Shown here: in pieces, positions 1-10,984 of the stretch
How the letters are laid out: the number at the start of each line of letters is the position of its first letter
Numbering within the stretch: position 1 is the first letter of the stretch
Assembly: GCA_963575745.1 (NCBI GenBank)
Contig: CAUYUJ010015696.1
Span: forward strand, 50,316-114,315
From: Prorocentrum cordatum
Taxonomy: Eukaryota > Sar > Dinophyceae > Prorocentrales > Prorocentraceae
Length of the DNA stretch: 64,000 nt
Direction: 5' to 3'
Translations under genes and position numbers: made by a program
Notes under the pieces: generated by a model
Told to the model about the DNA's origin: nothing
The model's input: only the letters and a program-made list of their open reading frames with translations
Database searches by the model: none

Positions 1-1740
1 CCGCCGTCGTCAATGTAGATGTCCAGCTGGAACTGGTATGGGGGGGCCCAGGGAATCATAATGGGGGCGACGTGGACCCTGGCGATCGACGTGGCAAACC
101 CGCATCCAGCCACCGCCCCGCGCTCGCAAACATGGGGCCCGTGGAGCAAACTACACAAGGATATAAGGGGGGCTCCACGGTGGGCCCTAACAGCAACCCT
201 GTAAGTCTGCTTAGGGAAGTTGAGGGCCTCGCACCTGTCAACGAGCTTGGGAAGCCGAATGGACTCGTGGAATTTGTGGAGGCCCCAAAGCAGTTTGCAT
301 GCGCTTTTACCCGTCCCCCACGGCGCTCTCATTCCGAACCGACTGTCGGTAAACAACCTCCAGGACAGAGTTGAAGGCGCCCGCGGCGAGGTATGATCTC
401 TGATCCCCCCATCCCCCCCCCCGCCCACCCCGCGCTGCTGAGCGCGCGGCCTGCGCGCGCGAGCCCGCAGTCTGTAAGAAGCCGGGGAGGGGCCGATGGG
501 CCTATGCCCTCTTGCGGGCTTCGCAAGGGGCAAGGTGGCGATGGCCTGGGCCTGGTGGGACACGAGCCCAGCGCACTCCATCATGTGGAACGTGGAGCGC
601 ACTGCTGACAGAAGACTTGGCTTACAAACGTAGAAATGTCGCATGTGGAAACGATCCGCGCTAGATGCTGCACCTGCCGCATAGGACTTACTCGCAGCGA
701 TCTGGTTCGCGCTGAACGGACTGAGCCCCCCAAGGTACTCGATGGGGGGCCGTTCGGCCTAGGGGGGCCGCGGCTTCGAGTTCCAGAGCTTCCCAAATCG
801 CGCGCCCTCGGCCTGGGGCAGGGGGGGGGGGGGGGGGGGGCGAAGGGGCGCTGCCCTCCGCGGAGAGGATAGTCGGGGCAAAACACGGCCCTTTTGGCCC
901 AGCGGCGCGCATTCTTTCCACCCTTGTCGATCCCAGCCAAGAGCCAGCTGCGCCAAGCCTTCAGTGACCGCTGCGAGGGAGACATAGCATATACTTCAAA
1001 TCTGTGTTCGAGAAAAGCTAGACATTCGAAGAGGCCTCCTGGATCTCCGCGAACTTCCCCAGTCCCAGACACTGAATCCAAACATCGTGGGTAAAGCTCT
1101 AAGACATCTTCCAACAACTGGAACATGCTAGAAGGTGGATCCTGGAGGTGGGACCGATATCGAGTGAACGCGCTGACGCCGCTGTCGGCCATGGCACCCA
1201 AGGTGAACCTGGTAGTCCTGTAAAGCCACCTAGCCGAGAACAGATGAGGGCCCGTCGGAGGCCTTGGAGTCCTGGTCGAGGGCAGAGGTCCAAGCCAGGC
1301 GGGGACGTCTACCCCTCGTGCACCGAATACGTAAATCCTTCTGGACGATCCGAGCGAATTCCCATTCGGCAGCGTCGGCCCACATCCTACACGCGTCCGC
1401 CCAAGCGGCGCTGCAACTGACCTCGAGCGGCCTCGCGGGAAATCATGCCCATGGCAACGCCAGCGCACTCCAAGACAGCACTGTGGCCAGCGGGCCGAGG
1501 CCGCGGACCAATCGGGCGCTCCGCGGGCAGCCCGGGGGGCTCGCGGAAGGCGAGGGCCTCGAGCTCAGCCAACAGCGGGCAGAATAGAAGGCGGACTGGA
1601 CTGTGGGCCCCGATGTCCGCGCCGAGCGCGGGTTCCACGGCCTGCAAGCAACGCGCGAGGCCAGCCGAGAGAATGGAATAATCCAGCGTCCTGACTCCTC
1701 CCGCACTGGTACATGTTCCCTCTTTCGCGTGCACATATAT
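1..1740 (-). mobile_element. Decayed LINE, endonuclease end to RT motifs B and C (cut by window edge)
   Basis: Reading the minus strand from about 1,740 down to the window edge shows broken pieces of a non-LTR retrotransposon ORF2. Near 1,585-1,695 there is an apurinic-endonuclease-like end (LDYSILS, later HSPVRL). Near 895-970 there is a linker segment (AWRSWLLAG, ARRWAKR) that resembles the linker of the intact LINE at 57-63 kb. From 390 to 1 there is an RT palm. The motif A region reads GLHKFHESI (about 262-288), where families of this type have an aspartate in place of the first glycine. Motif B reads GAVAGCGFATS (about 85-120). Motif C reads YIDDG at the very edge. Frames shift several times between these blocks, so the copy is dead. 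The RT continues beyond base 1. Family membership is inferred from motif order; the missing catalytic aspartate is read directly. Confidence 0.72.
823..841. repeat. Poly(G) run
   Basis: About 18 consecutive G residues inside the decayed LINE. It may be a slippage product or an assembly-sensitive site. Confidence 0.8.
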
Positions 1741-1757
1741 ATATATATATATATATA
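1735..1757. repeat. (TA)n microsatellite
   Basis: About 11 TA units directly upstream, in minus-strand sense, of the decayed LINE endonuclease piece. Confidence 0.9.
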
Positions 1758-2149
1758 ATATGGCATTAGCCTTGAGCCACCCTGGGACAGAGGAGGTCGC
1801 CAGCACATCTGGCGCCATGTTTAAATCGCCTCCGATGCAGCGGGGGCCCTCGCACTCGCCGCGCCGAGCTCCGAACTCGGGGGGGTGCTGAGGTTCCTAC
1901 ATGACAGATCCTCGCAATCGCAGAGGTGCACCGAGGTGAACCAGGTTCGGGGCGCCCCAGGGACCGAAACGACGCCGCTGAGAGCCCTGCGGGGGACAAC
2001 GACAGGGTCAACATCCGCCGACACCTTGGGGGTCATCGGCGCGTGAGATGCCCCCCCAAACCCCTCTCCCCGGAGCCCTGTCCGGTCGATTTGGTGGGGG
2101 GGGGGGCCGCCCGGCTGGCGCTCGCCAGGGCTCCCCCCCCCCCCCACCC

Positions 2150-2700
2150 CTCCCGGGCTCCTTGCGGAAGTCCACGACAGCTCCGGGGCCGCCCAAGAGG
2201 CCCCCAAGACGGCCCAAGAGGGCCCCGACGCCCAGGGCGGCCCCAGAAGCCTCCCAGACGGCCCAGGAAGCCTCCAAGAGCACCCCCTATGAAGGGGCCC
2301 AAGAAGCAAAAATCGTCGAATTCCAACGGGGAACCTGCATTTTTATCATGCGCCTCTTTCGGCCTTCGCGGCGTTGAAGACGGCCCCGGCCCCCCAAGAC
2401 TGAAACGGCCCGACAGATTCCCGAGAGGCGTTCGAAACGACCCAAGAGGACACCAAGGCGGCCCGAGCGGGCACCAAGACGGCCCAATAGTGCCCCAAGA
2501 CGGCCCAATGAGGGGCCCAAGAGGAGGAGCCCAAATCAACAATCCGAGCCCCCCGCTCCAACGCGGCCCCAGGGGGGCCCGAGAAGCGTTCAACAAGGCC
2601 GACGGGGCGAGGCCCCCCACGAGGCCCCAAGAGGACCCCAAAAGGCCCCCCCAAGGGGCCCCAAGAGGCCGCCAAGAAGCTAAACAACAAAAATCCAAGC
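2150..2700 (+). repeat. Degenerate CCAAGA-type GC-rich array
   Basis: Irregular repetition of GGCCCAAGAGG, GGCCCCCAAG and CCAAGACGGCCC words, with short AT-containing spacers near 2,300 and 2,530. All six frames are wide open and give Pro/Gly/Arg-rich translations, so no gene is called. Similar arrays occur at 14.39-14.70, 26.06-26.44 and 32.96-34.24 kb in this orientation, and at 3.29-3.86 and 13.93-14.17 kb in the opposite orientation. Confidence 0.8.
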
Positions 2701-2797
2701 ACCACTTGAGGCGCGCAACTTCTGACCCGCAGCCCAGGCACCAAGGGCCTCAGGCCGACGACCAAGGCGCGGCGGCGGGATGGGCCGAAGGCCACTA

Positions 2798-2846
2798 TAC
2801 ATGCATATATATATATATATACACATACACATATATATATACACAA
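2798..2846. repeat. (TA)n/(CATA)n microsatellite
   Basis: Alternating TA and CA dinucleotides. It lies between the two oppositely oriented CCAAGA-type arrays. Confidence 0.9.
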
Positions 2847-3289
2847 GACGCGCGCCGCGTTCCGGGCGCCCCCCTGGCAAAGCAATAAATCATCACTTGC
2901 TTCAGCAGGGGAAGCCTCGAAGCCTGGGCGGGCGACTGGCTCGTTCTTCCGATGTCCCCGGCGCCTGCCGGCGCCGCGTTCGGCCGATGCGCTTGCGCGT
3001 TTGTTCGCAGGGGTTGGGGGGGAATGATGGTTTTTTCGCGCGCGAAAGTGCAAAAGAGTCCTTCCCATGGCGCGCCGACGGAGTCGCAGTAGCTCCGAAC
3101 AAGTCGACATTTGGTCGCTTCCTGAATTCCTGGAGGGCCCCAGACACTCAGGAAATCTTCGATCGTCGAACATCGGATCTAGATCCATTGCTTGTCTCTC
3201 TCGATCGTGGAACTGAAACCTCGAGCCTCCAGCGTGGAACCAGGATCGTCGGGTCAGTTCGATGTATTTCGTAGGAGAACGCCGTCTGG

Positions 3290-3860
3290 GCGTCTTCGGG
3301 GCTTCGGGGCCGCCCCGGGGCCCCCTCGCGCCGCCCCGGGGGCTTCTTGGGCCGTCTTGGAGAGCTGGGGCCCCCAGAGGTCTTCTGAAGCCACCGAGGG
3401 CCCTCTAGCGGGCCTCCAGAGGCATTGCTAAATGTGCACCATGGCTTTCGCGGGTCTCTCTTGGTTGCCTTCTGGGGGCATCTTGGGGGTCTTGCGGGCA
3501 GTCTCGGGGCTCTCTGGGGCAGTCTCGGGGCCCTCTCGGGCCGTCTTCAAACACTCTGGGGGGCCTCTTGGGACGCTGCGAAGACCCGAGAAGCGGGTAT
3601 GCAGAACAACGAACAGTAGGCTTCTTCGGGGCTCTCCTAACGGCCTCCTGGGGTGTCTAGGGGCCCTCTTGGGCCGTCATCAGGCCATCGAGGCTCCTCT
3701 AGCCCTTGTGCTGTCTTGGGTCTCTCTTCGCTTCTCCGACGACCCATCTGATCGCCTTGAGTCGGCTCGCCAGGTCCAGCAAGGCGCCCTGGGGGGCCCG
3801 GAAAGGCCACCGAACCTTTTCCGAGGGCGCCCAGGGGGCCGCCGAGACGCCTGAAAAGGC
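3290..3860 (-). repeat. CCAAGA-type array, reverse orientation
   Basis: Words such as TCTTGGGGG and GGGGCCCTCT are the reverse complement of the array at 2.15-2.70 kb. Together the two form a divergent pair around a TA-rich centre. No gene is supported. Confidence 0.75.
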
Positions 3861-3947
3861 GCCCGGAGCGCCCCTGGGGGGGGGGCCGGTTCAGGGCGGG
3901 GGGCGTGGGGGGGGCCCAGGGGATGAAAATTTAAAAATAGGAATGTA

Positions 3948-4022
3948 GTCCATATATATACACACATACATATATACATATAAATACATATATATATATA
4001 TACACACATACACACATACATA
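3948..4022. repeat. (TA)n/(CA)n microsatellite
   Basis: Seventy-odd bases of TATA/CACATA. It immediately precedes a GC-rich gene-free stretch. Confidence 0.9.
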
Positions 4023-5166
4023 TGAAACTGCCGCGGGCACCCACCTCGCCCGAGAAGAAGAGGAGGGCGAGGAAGAGGGAGAGGAAGATGAATAGGGTAA
4101 AACATAATGAAGATTTTGCCGTCGCCGCCGATGTCTCACTGACTTTCGCAATCTTTCGACCGCCCGAAGCATCTCTTCGAATTCGGCCACCAGGGTCCGT
4201 TTTCGGCGCCGGGGGCCGCCGCCGAAAGTCCGGGGCGAGGGTCGACCTCCCCGGCAGGTGCCACCCCCCCCGCAAAGGAAGGAACGCGGGGTGGATCGAG
4301 GCTCGAGGCGTGGGACTCCTAGTTCTTGAGCGCTCTCCGCCCCCCCTGGGCCTTCGGGAAACTCCTCGTCGACGCTGCCGGGTCCACTCTCGAACTTCTG
4401 GCCGGGCGCAACCCCAGCTGGGCCTCGACGATCCCCGAGCCTATCTAGGAGGCGAAAATGGAGGCATGGGACAAGCCCCGCGAAGGCCACAAGAAACTCG
4501 CATAAGACCACGAACATCTTCAAACAAATCCCCTACAAGGCCCCCCCCCTGAACCCCGCGCCCCGCGCAGGACGGGCCGAGGTCCCGAGATCGCCCAGCG
4601 ATCGCGCGCGTTGCGCGAATTTTGTCTTTCACTCTTGCTGCCGCCCCGCGGGGTCGGCGGCGCGGCGTAGGCCAGTGAATCAGGGTCGTGAAATCCCAAG
4701 CTTCGCCGAACCGAACTAGCCGCCCCAGCCGACTTTCCCCCGTCGCTGGTCCTGGACGCGGGCGCAAAACGAGCATTCCATCCCCTCTTCCGCGCCGGGA
4801 GCCCTGCCTTCGCAATCTCGCCAACGGCGACGAGGCGGTGCTCCTGGATCCAAAGAACGAGCGAAGTCGAAGTAATGATCCAGGACTCCACGGAAGACCG
4901 CGCCGTTCAATTGATCTCTCCAACCGCTAACTGAAATGCGCAGGCAAGGCAAGGTATCTCTGAGCGGAGATGGCTGGATTGGACGGAAGCGCTCTCCCAG
5001 AAGGGGGCCCAGAGAACTTGCCGGCGCCCTGACGAGCGGCCGCAGGAGCAGCACCGGCGCAGGCGCCCCCCGCCCGCAAGTGTCGGCGATATTTTGAATC
5101 TGAAAAGCGAGAGAGCCCCCCCTGCCGAGCGACCGAGACACACGCGGCACTCCCCACGACGGCCAA
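4023..5166. other. GC-rich stretch without a recognisable gene
   Basis: Open frames exist on both strands but mirror one another and show no conserved motif, splice pattern or repeat family that I can recognise. I see nothing to annotate here. Confidence 0.5.
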
Positions 5167-6371
5167 TCAAATGTCATCGGCAAGGGGGGCCGGAAGCTGC
5201 TCGGACAGCTCGGCAGCCTCCGGGCGCACTCGGGCGAGCATCGCGCCCGAGCCGGGGCCGCCGTCACCTCCCGGGGTCGCGGCAGGCTCGGGCTGCTCAG
5301 CGGAAACGGCGGGGGCTGAAACTGACCCCGCGCCCGCTGGAGCGACCCCGCCAACGGCCGCAGAACCCTGGGCAACGTCGACGAGAGGGCCGCCAGCAGC
5401 TTTACCAACGCCCGTCCCCCTGCGCTTTGCCTGAAGACGAGCGGCGACTTGTGCATGGGCCTCCTTCGCCTCGCGTTCACTGGCGGCGGCTCTGGAGAAC
5501 AGCTCTTTGGCCATCTCGGCGACAGAGGAGAACGGGGCGTCGCGCTTCTTGTCGATCCCCTCTCGGTCCCGAGCGTTACTGTCGTCGTCTCTCGCCACCC
5601 GCGGTAAAGAGCGAGCCGATGTCCGCGAAGATGCCGTCGACCTTGCCATCCAGCAGGTCCTCGAGCCTGATGGTGGGCCCGGCCGTCTGGGAGGGGGCCT
5701 CAGCCTGGGCACTGAATACTCGATTCGCCAGATCCTCGTACCTCTTGTCCAGCTGGTCCAGTTCAGTAGCCATGGACTTGACGAGGTTGCACTGAGAGGC
5801 CAGCTGTGCCTCCAACGAGCTGATACGATTGAGCTCCTTCTCCATGCGAAAGCCATGCTTGACACGATCACGCTGCGCTCGTGCCAACTGCTCCTCGAGA
5901 CCAGCCTTAGGCACCTGAAGCGGACACCGAGACGCCAGGAATGCACGAGCACGCCCGACATCCTTTTTCTTGCCCGGCCTCTCGGAAAGAGCAATGAAGG
6001 ACTCGAGTTCTGCGTCCGAGAGGGGGGCGGGCTGAGGACCCGCTGCGCCTGGGGCCCGCGACTGGCTCCCTGAAGGCCAGGAAGACGAACGCCATCACCA
6101 GGCCTGAACAAGGAAAGCCCCGATGCCCCTGCCAATGCCAAACCCGAAGCGACGTTTTCAGTCTGGTAGCACAATGAGCCACAGTGCTTACAGAAGTAGT
6201 GCGATGGTTGCTCCTCTTACAACCGCAGGAGCTGCAGACCCACTTGCCGCCGTCCTGCGGGGGGAGGTCCCAACGAAGAGAACGAGGCTGAGGGCCAGGC
6301 TGGAGGACAGGTCGATGGTCACGGATACGATTGCCATGAGCACCTCCTGCATTTCGATTACCTTTTGCCAT
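5167..6371 (-). pseudogene. Decayed LINE ORF1 (zinc finger plus coiled coil)
   Basis: The likely start is the ATG at 6,371 (MAKGNRNAGG). A cysteine/histidine cluster WVCSSCGCKRSNH follows near 6,210-6,250, then frames change. A second block starts near PLSDAELESFIALSERPGKK (about 5,970-6,030) and runs into a charged coiled coil (LEEQLARAQRDRV, LEAQLASQ, DQLDKRYEDLANRV) down to about 5,620. A third frame carries AKELFSRAAASEREAKEAH and an Ala/Pro-rich tail, ending LADDI at 5,167. Zinc finger followed by coiled coil is also the order of ORF1 in the intact LINE at 62-63 kb, and the upstream 5' UTR is related too. At least two frameshifts show it is inactive. ORF2 is absent, so the element is truncated or interrupted at about 5,160. 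Confidence 0.62.
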
Positions 6372-6439
6372 GATTAGGAGATTTGGCCCACCCCGCATGC
6401 CACGTACACCACGAGATGCGGCTAGTAGCCCCCTTGCCT

Positions 6440-6650
6440 CCCGAACCCTCGTCCGCCATGGCTCCAGCGAAAGGAAAGTGGCGTCTGGGACTCCGAAGGA
6501 GCAAATGGACGAGGGCTGAGGTCCCTCAAGCTGAACTGAAAAGAAGAAGCCAAAAAGGCCCGCAACAACAGTGCGCCGTTCTGCAGATATGCTGTTGCAA
6601 ACGCAGGCCAAAATGCCTGAGCCAGAACGGCTGCCCGCAAGTTTCCAGAT
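6440..6650 (-). promoter_or_regulatory. LINE 5' UTR related to that of the intact LINE
   Basis: In minus-strand sense this stretch carries GTTCTGGCTCAGG..., a T-rich middle, a TTTTCAGTTCAG pyrimidine/AG block and GAGGGACCTCAGCCCTC. The 5' UTR of the intact LINE (63,097-63,267) carries the same blocks in the same order (GTTCTGGCCCAGATTTT, CCTTCAGTTCGAGGGA, CTCAACCCTC). Conservation across two elements with diverged ORF1 suggests an internal promoter or a trans-splicing/processing signal. That role is inferred. Confidence 0.5.
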
Positions 6651-6747
6651 GTGGTCCTGGACCAAGGCGCACCCAAGTATTCGAATCATTTTGGAGCCCT
6701 GGGGACCCTTTTCTGGGCCTCGGGCGGCTCGGGATTCTTAACAGGTA

Positions 6748-6950
6748 TATGCATGTACGTATGTGTATGTATGTATGTACGTATGAACGCATGTACGTAT
6801 GTACGTATGTACTTATGTACGTACGTATGTATGTATGTATGTGTATGGGTGTATATATGTTTGTGTGCATGTATGCATGCACGCCTGCATGCACGCATGC
6901 ATGTATATACATATATATATATATACACGTATGAATATACAAGTGTATAT
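6748..6950. repeat. (GTAT)n/(GTAC)n microsatellite
   Basis: About 200 bases of ATGT/ACGT tetranucleotides passing into TATATA. Frames on both strands stay open as Tyr/Met/Val/Cys repeats and are not coding. Confidence 0.95.
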
Positions 6951-7371
6951 AAACGTGTCTACACTTAAGGTGCCTGGGCCCTGTCCCACGGTGCTTCGCA
7001 TAAACGCCACAAGACAACGTATACTGCATCTTTTCCCGACCAGTTCTCTAGCCGACAATGCTGAACATAGAACTGTACACTGTGCTTGGGCCGCCGTTTG
7101 CCACTAGGTGGTGCACAAACATCACAAATATAAAGAAGGAATCCACCCGCGGCAATGTGTTCTGGCCTCCCCGCAAAAGCTGGAGCCGCCTTGGCACCCG
7201 AACTGATGCTTTATACCTCTGTTCGACGCAGCGGTGCAACTCATTACTTTTGCTACGGCTGCACCACCACTATTGCTGCTCCCGCATCTAGCCTCCTTCC
7301 CCTCCTCCGTTCTCCCAAATCCAACATCCAGCCTCCCTCCCCTCCATCCCGCCTCCCAGAATCCCTCCTAC

Positions 7372-7550
7372 AGTCCCCTCCTCCTCCTCCTCCTCCTCCT
7401 CCTCCTCCTCCTCCTCCTCCCGCCTCCAACCGCGCGTCTCCTCTCCCACCTACCTACCATCCCTGTTCCTGTTCATGCCATCCTTTTTCCTCCTCCTCCT
7501 CCCCCTCCCCTCCTCCTCCTCCTCTTCCTCCTCCTCCCCTCCTCCTCACG
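7372..7550. repeat. (CTC)n microsatellite
   Basis: CCT/CTC units, first pure (about 7,378-7,420), then interrupted. Confidence 0.95.
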
Positions 7551-8195
7551 CTGCATGCCTGCCGGAAGGACGGCGCCAGCCTTCATGTATCTAACGTCCG
7601 CTGAGGGAACACGCGAAGATGTGGGTTCTGGAGCAACTTGTCTCAAAACAACTGCTCACACAGTCAAGCACAACTCCATTGCGCCCTGTGCGGACGTCAC
7701 TCCCAAGCAGCTGCTTGTACAGCAAACCTGCTCAGATGCTGATCCAAAGGATGGCATCGCGGAATGCACTTGCTCAATGCCCCTCGCAACTTGGTGCAAA
7801 AACGAATACCAACCGAATCCAAATCCACGCTTTTCCTTTGGAACTCGCCAAGCACAGCACGGAACCCACGTGAGCGACGACCAACAACGTGTCCTACGCG
7901 AGATGGCATAACGACCTTACGCGGGTTGCCCGGGCGGCACGCCACAATTGAAGCGAGGGCGCTTACGCGCGACCTTACGTGGGCAACTCACGCGTAAATG
8001 TCGAGGCAGACGACCCCGTGCTTTTGCGTTGCTCAAATGTCCATCCACACTTGTCTTTTTGATCTCGCCACGCACATCTCGGAACCCACGTGAACTTCCT
8101 GTCGCTCCGCCCATCCCCTCCGCGGTCGCCGATGCCCATGATTTGGCGACCGAGGGTCGAGATGTCCTACGCCTCCACCTCCTCATCCTGATTCT
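7551..8195. other. Mixed unique sequence with a weak internal duplication
   Basis: Two stretches, about 7,828-7,905 and 8,045-8,165, share words such as CTCGCCA, GGAACCCACGTGA and GTCCTACG, suggesting an old tandem duplication. No gene is recognised. Confidence 0.4.
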
Positions 8196-8225
8196 CCCCT
8201 ACCATCCTCCACTCCTGCTGGTCAT

Positions 8226-8312
8226 CGCGGTCCACCTCCTCTTCCTCCTCCCCCTCCTCCTCCTCCTCCTCCTCCTCTTCCTCCTCCTCCTCCTCCTTTT
8301 TTTCCTCTCCCT
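8226..8312. repeat. (CTC)n microsatellite
   Basis: Interrupted CTC/CCT units. Confidence 0.9.
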
Positions 8313-9034
8313 CCTCCCCGATCATTGGAACAAAAACACGAACCGTCCTGGAGAATGATGATGTGCGGCGACGGCCTCCCGGCCAGGTTTACGGTGTCCT
8401 GAAGCAGCCAGTGAAGGTTCTGCTTCAAGTCGACCGGGTAACGTTGAAGCACCATGGTGCTCTCCTGAGAGGTCGCGGCGTCAGACCGGGGAGGGGGAAG
8501 GAAGGGGGCGGGGAGACGAAGGGAGGCAGAGTGTAGGGGGGGAGAGGAAAGACAGAGGGCGGCAGGGAGGGGGAGGGGATGATGAGGCAGGATCAAGCAA
8601 TATCGCACAAAGAATTCGGAGCGGTACTTCGAATGCATCGGATGGGGCCGCATCGGCGCGAAGTCCCTATCGAATCGGGTCGGCCGCGCCTGGATGCTCA
8701 ACGGTATCGTGCAAACATCGGGCCATACCGGGCCGCGGGAATATCGGATTCGAGTCGGGACAGAGGGGGCAAACTCTGACCCAGACCAACGGAGGCGGGG
8801 GGCTCACCGAAAGGCCGCTCGGCCACCACTGGGGCAAGAAACGCTCCGGAATAACATGGGCGGGTACACTCTTCGGCGTCGCGGCCTCGCGCGCAACGTC
8901 GCGGCGTGGACGGTCGGAGAGCTAGAGGCGAGACGCGCGCGCGGACTGAGCGGGCGCGCGCGCGCACTTTCACGTCGGCAACCGTTCGCTCCAGGTCGCG
9001 GCGGTGGAATCGCGCCTTCGCCGAGGCAGAGGTT

Positions 9035-9220
9035 TGCGCACACACGCGCACACAAACACACGCACACATTTGTTCCTTCCGGCGCGCCAGTGAATTCCAT
9101 CGGTGGGAAGCTTGGGGAGGCGGAGGCCGCGCAAACCGAACTAATGCCCCTCCCTGGGGCTGCGCGCGCACGCACGCACACGCTCGCGTGCGCGCGCACA
9201 CACACGCGCACACACCATTA
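9035..9220. repeat. (CA)n/(CG)n-rich repeat
   Basis: Alternating CACACACGCGCACA blocks (9,040-9,070 and 9,165-9,215) around a short unique spacer. Confidence 0.85.
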
Positions 9221-9411
9221 AAGCATGCACGCACACATGTGTCCTCCATCGGCGAAGTGGCAGCACCGTCGCGACTGTTAAGCCGGGACAGTCTCAGGCG
9301 AAAACATGTATATATCCGCTATCTGGCGTGTGAGCTACAAGGAGCTGGCGTGTGAGCTACAGGTCCGAATACGTGGCCCACGCCCTGCAAACACTAATAA
9401 CGTGGATGAGA

Positions 9412-9525
9412 AGGGGGAGGAGGAGGAGGAGGAGGAGGAGGAGGAGGAGGAGGAAGAGGAGGAGGTGGAGGAGGGGAGGAGGAGGAGGACGAGCAGGAGG
9501 AGGAGGAGGAGGAGGAGGAGGCTGC
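9412..9525. repeat. (GAG)n microsatellite
   Basis: GGAGGA units with minor interruptions. Confidence 0.95.
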
Positions 9526-9831
9526 CAACGCTCGCTATAGGCTAACTGGAGACCTGCGGCGAAGCCAGCGGAAGCATTTGATCACCACGGGCCACTAGCT
9601 GTATGGGGAGGGTAGAAGGGAATGGAATGAAATGGCGCAGACGGGACCCAGCTAGCAGCAGCAGCGGCTACTCCTGTCGTCCCTGCGTGGCATAGTATGA
9701 AGAGCAGAGGGGCAAGGCTTAGGACGAGGGGGAGAACGTGGAGCGGCAGAAGGAACAGGATTGGGAGCAGCAGGGGCGCGAGGGGCAAGAGAAGGCGATG
9801 GACACAACTGGACTGTTTGGCTCTGGTTGGC

Positions 9832-9927
9832 CTGATCGTTCTGCCTGAGCGCGTCCGTCTGGTTCGCTGTCGGCTTGACTGCGTGGTACTTCAGGCCGCC
9901 GATGCAAGCATCACCGTCGACCAGGAT
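9832..9927 (-). CDS. Candidate internal exon, unidentified protein
   Basis: In minus-strand sense a pyrimidine-rich tract ending CCTCCCAG is followed by 32 clean codons beginning ILVDGDACIGGLKYHAVKPT. They end in GATCAG before GC, a donor dinucleotide commonly used in dinoflagellates. The exon is 96 bp, phase 0 at both ends. Its residue composition is balanced, unlike the Pro/Arg/Gly-rich translations around it. It could be a downstream exon of the minus-strand gene seen at 15.3-18.1 kb, but the exon at 15,312 ends in phase 1, so at least one more exon would be needed between them. I do not recognise the protein family. Confidence 0.4.
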
Positions 9928-10189
9928 CTGGGAGGAGGGAGCAGGAGGACGGGGAAAGGGGATGGGGATTGGCGACGGTGCTGGCGGCGATGGCCGTATC
10001 AGTACAATGGGGCGGTGGCCGTGCTTCTGCAGTAGCGGTAAGCACTAATGGGGGAGAGACCTGCCACTACACTTACTCAGGCTGCTCGCGAAGAAACAAA
10101 CCCTCTAACGCATCGAGCCCAACATGAGTTCATTATCGGGCCAAGTCCCTGAGCCTTCCGCCCCCCCACCCACCACACGCAAAAAGTGC

Positions 10190-10765
10190 TGCCCACGCAT
10201 CCTTACTGTGTTCCCCGGATTGTTTGGTCTTATTTCCTTACTGCATTTCCCCAGATGCTTCATCTTCCTTCCTTACTGCATTCCCCTGGTTGTTTGATCT
10301 TGCTTCCTTACTTCACGCCTCGGCGTGCTTGGTCCTCTTTACACTCAGTACTCCCAGGGGCCCAGTTGTGGCGATTGATCTTCAGATTCCCCAATCAGGC
10401 TTTGCCTAGAAATTCGTTCCCACTTGTGATAGACGAGAGGGTGCGACGACGTTTTATTGAGACGACAACTCAAACAAATCAACGCAAAACGATGACAAGC
10501 AAAGCGGAGCACGGCCTTCGTTGACTCGCCTCTTACTTGGCAATGTGTCATCTCATTGGGATCGCGCCAGGCCCATTGAAGACCGGATGGGTGAGAGGCC
10601 TGCGCGGGCTGTCGCTCCCCGGAGTTGCTCGGTTCCTTTCCTTGCAGCATTCCCCGAGGCTGCTTGGTCTTTTACCCTCTCTGCATCCACCGGCCTGCTT
10701 GGTCTCGTTCCCTTGCTGCAAGCCCTGGCTGCTTGGCCTTATTTCCTTGCCGCATCCCCGGAGGA
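10190..10765 (+). repeat. Degenerate ~42-bp tandem repeat (TTCCTTACTGCAT unit)
   Basis: Units resembling TTCCTTACTGCATTCCCC followed by TGCTTGGTCTT recur about eight times: near 10,200, 10,235, 10,275, 10,310, 10,630, 10,675, 10,710 and 10,745. A 300-bp unrelated stretch interrupts them. One more unit lies at about 13,615. Confidence 0.7.
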
Positions 10766-10984
10766 AGACGCATGACGCAGCATAGAAAATTGAGTCATGC
10801 AAGCACGATACCACCTCTGGACTAAAGTGAACACGGAAGCAAAATTTGAAATATAAGAGGCGCCGCATGTGAGGTCATATTAGAGTAGCACGCCAGAGAA
10901 CCCCAACGAATAGAACTAAGGTTTAACTCCCGTTGCCGGGTGCCGCCCGTCGACGAGCCAGTCCCTGGCTCTACGGCGGGCGGG

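Noticed and set aside
2033-2698. Pro/Gly/Leu-rich open frames in the CCAAGA-type arrays
   Set aside because: Stops are rare in this composition; frames are open on both strands and none keeps a conserved motif between arrays.
7234-7911. A plus-strand frame of 225 residues across (CTC)n
   Set aside because: About half is microsatellite; the remainder shows no motif or splice evidence, and other frames are open too.
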